DNA of 64,000 nucleotides from Chrysomallon squamiferum (lineage: Eukaryota > Mollusca > Gastropoda > Neomphalida > Peltospiridae): positions 29,092,472 to 29,156,471 of the forward strand of contig CM022672.1 of NCBI GenBank assembly GCA_012295275.1, written 5' to 3'. Each line of letters begins with the position of its first letter. The first letter of the stretch is position 1. The notes beneath the pieces are model-generated. The model was not told where the DNA came from. It made no database searches and saw only the letters and a program-made list of their open reading frames with translations. The translations under genes and the position numbers were made by a program. Below are positions 63,376 to 64,000 of the stretch, piece after piece.

Positions 63376-64000
63376 ACAGTAAAGCTGAATGTATTTCAAT
63401 TTAATGTATTTCTTGAATAAGGACTTAAAAAATAAAATAAAATTTACTATCATTTTTAAATGATGTATTAGTGGCAAAAAATAAGGTTTTACATAGCAAT
63501 AAATAAACTAAACCAATCACATAAAAATACACAAATGTTTACAGGGAGATATGTAGCAAATGTAAATATAGAATTAAATAAAAAACAAATAACAGTCTTT
63601 TTAGTAGCAGAAAAATATATTTACACTTCCTTACATAGCATCACCAAATCACTGATCAATAATTATTATTTATCATTACAAATGTTTGTTTTTTTAAGAA
63701 GAAAGAATCATTAGTTTTCAGGCATGAAATATGTTTATAAAATATTTATATCCTCTAAATTTAATTTGTAATACAATAAATACACATACAGAATGTTAGT
63801 TTTAATTACTTTTCTTTTTTTCGTAAGTGTATTTTACATCATCAGTTTGCTTAATTATACCATGATTTATATTATGCTACATCTGTGACTACAATGAATG
63901 TTAGTTTTAATATCTTCTACATGTGTATTTATAATCTAGGTATATAAAGACAAAATCAGACCACAAATTCATGGTTACTGATGTGCATACTTGGCCCCAT
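42353..64000 (-). CDS. SorCS: SorCS-type VPS10 sorting receptor, 5'-truncated by window
   Basis: Type I membrane receptor that sorts ligands and other receptors between Golgi, endosomes and cell surface. Twenty-five exons join without a phase error to 1065 codons plus TGA, and a probable further exon touches the right edge. Numbering from 63073: residues 1-455 form the VPS10 propeller with Asp-box-like SRDYG, SMDFGLTW, SFDKGGNW, SSDGGWTW and SLNDGLTW; 456-595 the 10CC region (ECDYGYKK, GYRKVAVDKC); about 600-794 two PKD-like domains (ITHTYDKCGNYNVSVTATN; ISHTYTPV); 795-913 the SorCS membrane-proximal domain; 914-954 a Ser/Thr stalk; about 966-988 a single TM helix; then a 76-residue tail with DSDHLL (D/ExxxLL), an acidic DNDDDDE cluster and the end GSVNC. 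The PKD domains separate SorCS from sortilin and SorLA. Signal peptide, propeptide and furin site are outside the window. Which SorCS paralogue it matches cannot be told. Confidence 0.95.
42718..42881 (-). CDS. SorCS: SorCS exon, cytoplasmic tail with sorting signals
   Basis: 164 nt: KFRECRRYSILRQRQDSDHL then LDNDDDDEPPLDLNPDFG. Contains a D-S-D-H-L-L dileucine signal beside an acidic cluster. Confidence 0.95.
43325..43415. repeat. Perfect 46-bp tandem duplication spanning the TM-exon donor
   Basis: Positions 43325-43369 and 43371-43415 are identical over 45 bases at a 46-bp offset. The unit holds the last 14 bases of the TM exon and the first part of the intron, so the splice donor exists twice (43401-43400 and 43355-43354). 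Confidence 0.95.
43402..43513 (-). CDS. SorCS: SorCS exon, transmembrane helix
   Basis: 112 nt: KKAEAKGANMRPLFIAVP, then ILVAATVVTGLVLMYYKR, a single TM helix followed by basic residues. The donor GTTTGTACC is present a second time 46 bp downstream because of a perfect tandem duplication. Confidence 0.95.
43960..44245. repeat. Degenerate tandem repeat in SorCS intron
   Basis: Units of about 70-90 bp with recurring AAGAACTATTTACT, AAAAACTATGGT and CTGTCCTG words, about four copies, much diverged. Confidence 0.6.
45559..45681 (-). CDS. SorCS: SorCS exon, Ser/Thr-rich stalk, possibly cassette
   Basis: 123 nt (41 codons), phase 1 at both ends, between TGTTCCCAG and GTAAAC. Encodes a stalk rich in Ser, Thr and Asn (for example SSTDTNNKTNTVTSPGVTLQ) with NNS and NKT-type sequons. 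It fits between the membrane-proximal domain and the TM exon. Because it is symmetric it can be skipped without a frameshift. Confidence 0.78.
47469..47640. repeat. Degenerate tandem repeat in SorCS intron
   Basis: Recurring GCTGACAGTTGT and AAACAAAAACTAACTTA words about every 45 bp; it runs directly into the 29-bp array. Confidence 0.6.
47641..48068. repeat. 29-bp minisatellite abutting a SorCS splice donor
   Basis: About 14 tandem copies, each with TAAAGCTATGTAAACCTA followed by a short variable part and ACAAAGAG. The three units nearest the exon (about 47970-48055) are identical; distant ones are diverged. The last, degenerate unit overlaps the exon donor at 48071. Confidence 0.92.
48072..48186 (-). 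CDS. SorCS: SorCS exon, membrane-proximal domain end
   Basis: 115 nt: LVQELINMVKNHSLAVGM and LVQVMAAKVVTG; phase 1 out. The donor GTTAGT abuts a 29-bp minisatellite. Confidence 0.96.
48258..48545. repeat. (ATGT)n then (CTAT/CTAC)n microsatellite
   Basis: ATGT units (48282-48348) change to CTAC, CTAT and TTAT units. Overlapping Tyr/Ile/Leu-rich frames here are artefacts. Confidence 0.93.
49256..49381 (-). CDS. SorCS: SorCS exon, membrane-proximal domain
   Basis: 126 nt, phase 0: VLGVGQDRFAVMLHSVKPLT and MFVPSTNTEKKTKDADMQT. Confidence 0.96.
49827..49942 (-). CDS. SorCS: SorCS exon, membrane-proximal domain
   Basis: 116 nt: EAMFVELTFSENVKNFDF and VRRITLLQLLRTQIAN. Matches the LQFSPNLDYHNPDIPEW..DIGNVIK region by position. 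Confidence 0.95.
50152..50302 (-). CDS. SorCS: SorCS exon, PKD-like domain 2, second half
   Basis: 151 nt: LPSLTWNRTISHTYTPV, FPVSVEAINSVSTVYKMFN. Donor GTAAGT. Confidence 0.96.
51479..51618 (-). CDS. SorCS: SorCS exon, PKD-like domain 2, first half
   Basis: 140 nt: ITDIYVSIPWAVKGGVMM, HVHFVWQFGDE. Acceptor TTTGTTTTGCAG, donor GTAAGC. Confidence 0.96.
52130..52313 (-). CDS. SorCS: SorCS exon, PKD domain 1
   Basis: 184 nt: YYIDFNDKQNFTVTGFNHTN, ITHTYDKCGNYNVSVTATN, KGKATASVFVRVV. A typical PKD H-x-Y followed by N/YxVxVTATN. Confidence 0.97.
52621..52792 (-). CDS. SorCS: SorCS exon, end of 10CC and start of PKD region
   Basis: 172 nt: YRKVAVDKCVGGVETK, CPLAAPEGLTLTVDKVVV. Acceptor TATTTACAG, donor GTGATA. 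Confidence 0.97.
52880..53270. repeat. Degenerate minisatellite, unit about 80-85 bp, in SorCS intron
   Basis: ATGTAAATTATTATTTATG, TTCTACTACTTAATATGTAT and TAATGATTA words recur in the same order about 4.5 times. It ends near an AG-rich stretch (53290-53450). Confidence 0.8.
53635..53745 (-). CDS. SorCS: SorCS exon, 10CC region
   Basis: 111 nt: DYGYKKVEQNCTKQIWFD and LSDCKEGESYNKSHG. Confidence 0.97.
54328..54470 (-). CDS. SorCS: SorCS exon, 10CC region
   Basis: 143 nt: CILGQTFQYERKKPQTQCYN and TPCPCFKEDFE, Cys-rich. Split Cys codon into the next exon. Confidence 0.97.
54776..54893 (-). CDS. SorCS: SorCS exon, propeller/10CC junction
   Basis: 118 nt: VYGHDISGGGWILAKLDF and CTSKDYLTWKPADQ (family CTKEDYQTW). 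Confidence 0.97.
55308..55415 (-). CDS. SorCS: SorCS exon, propeller end (SLNDGLTW)
   Basis: 108 nt: YSLNDGLTWHNTTFIKDN and VDGVLNEPGITTLIE, matching the FVDGLLSEPGDET block. Confidence 0.96.
55909..56180 (-). CDS. SorCS: SorCS exon, propeller (SSDGGWTW)
   Basis: 272 nt: CHLHLHL (family CSLHLHL), SEEKAPGLIMAHGNIGMTF, YTSSDGGWTWKRAP. Acceptor ATGTTGTCAG; an imperfect tandem repeat fills the intron up to it. Confidence 0.97.
56182..56432. repeat. Degenerate minisatellite ending at a SorCS acceptor
   Basis: About 30-bp units of the type TCTGAAT.GTGCAAATATGACA, eight or so copies, all diverged. It fills the intron up to the acceptor at 56181 and keeps several frames open, which extends spurious reading frames. 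Confidence 0.7.
56651..56692. repeat. (GA)n microsatellite in SorCS intron
   Basis: About 20 GA units. Confidence 0.95.
56734..56886 (-). CDS. SorCS: SorCS exon, propeller (SFDKGGNW)
   Basis: 153 nt, phase 0: INGMPATFIANKRLKD (family: GIKGIFLANKK) and ISFDKGGNWSLIPVP. Donor GTAAGT; a GA array lies 40 bp inside the following intron. Confidence 0.96.
57515..57682 (-). CDS. SorCS: SorCS exon, propeller
   Basis: 168 nt, phase 0: DFLLVNADGGQVFMAVSHY, VDLYLSDATGRFFVKSLEDV, ending IDLRE. Acceptor GGTTTCAG, donor GTTAGA. Confidence 0.96.
58475..58564 (-). CDS. SorCS: SorCS exon, propeller
   Basis: 90 nt, phase 0: TTNSESLMLVSYKRQLFKRA then YFPPGFNAK. Matches the YYVSYRREAF..IKLPKY region. Confidence 0.94.
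58730..58848. repeat. (AT)n microsatellite in SorCS intron
   Basis: A long TA run (58739-58800) and a second shorter one (58824-58847), separated by AT-rich DNA. Confidence 0.95.
58921..59045 (-). CDS. SorCS: SorCS exon, propeller
   Basis: 125 nt: KAHYKACLIPNCTDITHTI and MSMLVINEYIFIQ, matching the VVQDEYIFIQ block; NCT is a glycosylation sequon. Confidence 0.95.
59330..59680. repeat. Degenerate tandem repeat in SorCS intron
   Basis: CATTCTGTCTGTAA, TTATTCAATTAAA and GTTCATTCCATCAT words recur at intervals of roughly 90-150 bp. Confidence 0.5.
59692..59753 (-). CDS. SorCS: SorCS exon, propeller
   Basis: 62 nt: ADKVYDKDKRTVHMEVQNTV, acceptor AAATTCAG, donor GTAAGT. Confidence 0.93.
60791..60861 (-). 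CDS. SorCS: SorCS exon, propeller (SMDFGLTW)
   Basis: 71 nt: VHVSMDFGLTWTLLQNEA and following; ends in a split Trp codon. Acceptor TAATACAG, donor GTAAAA. Confidence 0.93.
61215..61370 (-). CDS. SorCS: SorCS exon, propeller
   Basis: 156 nt, phase 0 both ends: LIFIDTTNKVLYITKDSLK and FSPDLFILHPTEADWILAYS, matching the FHP..DWVLAYS block of SorCS. Confidence 0.95.
61885..61978 (-). CDS. SorCS: SorCS exon, propeller (SRDYG Asp box)
   Basis: 94 nt: SRDYGEHFEEVFFPSSA then ISFYYVSSVVYDQ. Acceptor AAATCAG, donor GTGAGA. Confidence 0.9.
63009..63073 (-). CDS. SorCS: SorCS exon, first propeller blade
   Basis: 65 nt after AATTTCAG: DIFVLTKRRNHFGKTIESKL and WV, donor GTAAGT, phase 2 out. Corresponds to the LTK...SSLWRS region of SorCS. 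Confidence 0.85.
63293..63372. repeat. (GA)n microsatellite in SorCS intron
   Basis: About 38 GA units without interruption. The minus-strand Ser-Leu frame is an artefact. Confidence 0.97.
63962..64000 (-). CDS. SorCS: SorCS partial exon at window edge, probable
   Basis: Frame MGPSMHISNHEFV reaches a possible donor GTCTGA in phase 0 and would join the next exon as EFV-DIFVLTK. This matches the position in SorCS proteins just before the first propeller strand (a Met-Val-His-Trp type segment). The donor is non-ideal, so the call is moderate. Confidence 0.45.

Overview
This is animal nuclear DNA: AT-rich, with introns bounded by GT/AG, long dinucleotide to tetranucleotide microsatellites and no bacterial-style gene packing. 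RpL26, SorCS and a neuropeptide-type GPCR place it in Metazoa. The microsatellite load (GA, CATA/TGTA, ATT and degenerate AGT tracts) and the look of the proteins suggest a lophotrochozoan, most likely a mollusc. That placement is a guess from general appearance; no search could be run.

Four genes can be supported by exon phasing. (1) On +, 4632-5407 is the last coding exon of a class A peptide GPCR (TM3 to the C-terminus); its earlier exons lie left of the window. (2) On -, 25481 down to 16731, eight exons in perfect phase encode a 300-residue protein I do not recognise, with a consensus KEN box. (3) On +, 32777-36541, three coding exons give a complete 145-residue ribosomal protein uL24 (RpL26), with a likely 5' UTR exon near 31683. 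(4) On -, 64000 down to 42353, 25 solid exons plus one probable partial exon encode most of a SorCS-type VPS10 sorting receptor: propeller, 10CC, two PKD-like domains, membrane-proximal domain, Ser/Thr stalk, one TM segment and a tail with dileucine and acidic-cluster signals. The signal peptide and propeptide lie beyond the right edge.

Layout: 1-4.6 kb is microsatellite-filled DNA, probably the last GPCR intron. 5.4-16.7 kb is intergenic repeat-rich DNA with a telomere-like island and several diverged repeat pairs. 16.7-25.5 kb is the unknown gene. 25.5-31.7 kb is intergenic, with a poly(A)-ended block and two long CT arrays. RpL26 follows, with a TA-flanked pogo/Tigger-like element in its second coding intron. 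36.6-42.3 kb is the quiet gap between the convergent RpL26 and SorCS 3' ends. The left half is far denser in microsatellites than the right half, where repeats are mostly minisatellites inside SorCS introns.

There is no operon, phage, CRISPR or defence-type system here. The most unusual signals concern splicing of SorCS: a perfect 46-bp tandem duplication that copies the donor of the transmembrane exon, so that use of the second copy would give a receptor without its sorting tail; a 29-bp minisatellite that seems to have grown from a donor site; and a phase 1-1 Ser/Thr-rich stalk exon. The genes are functionally unrelated neighbours.
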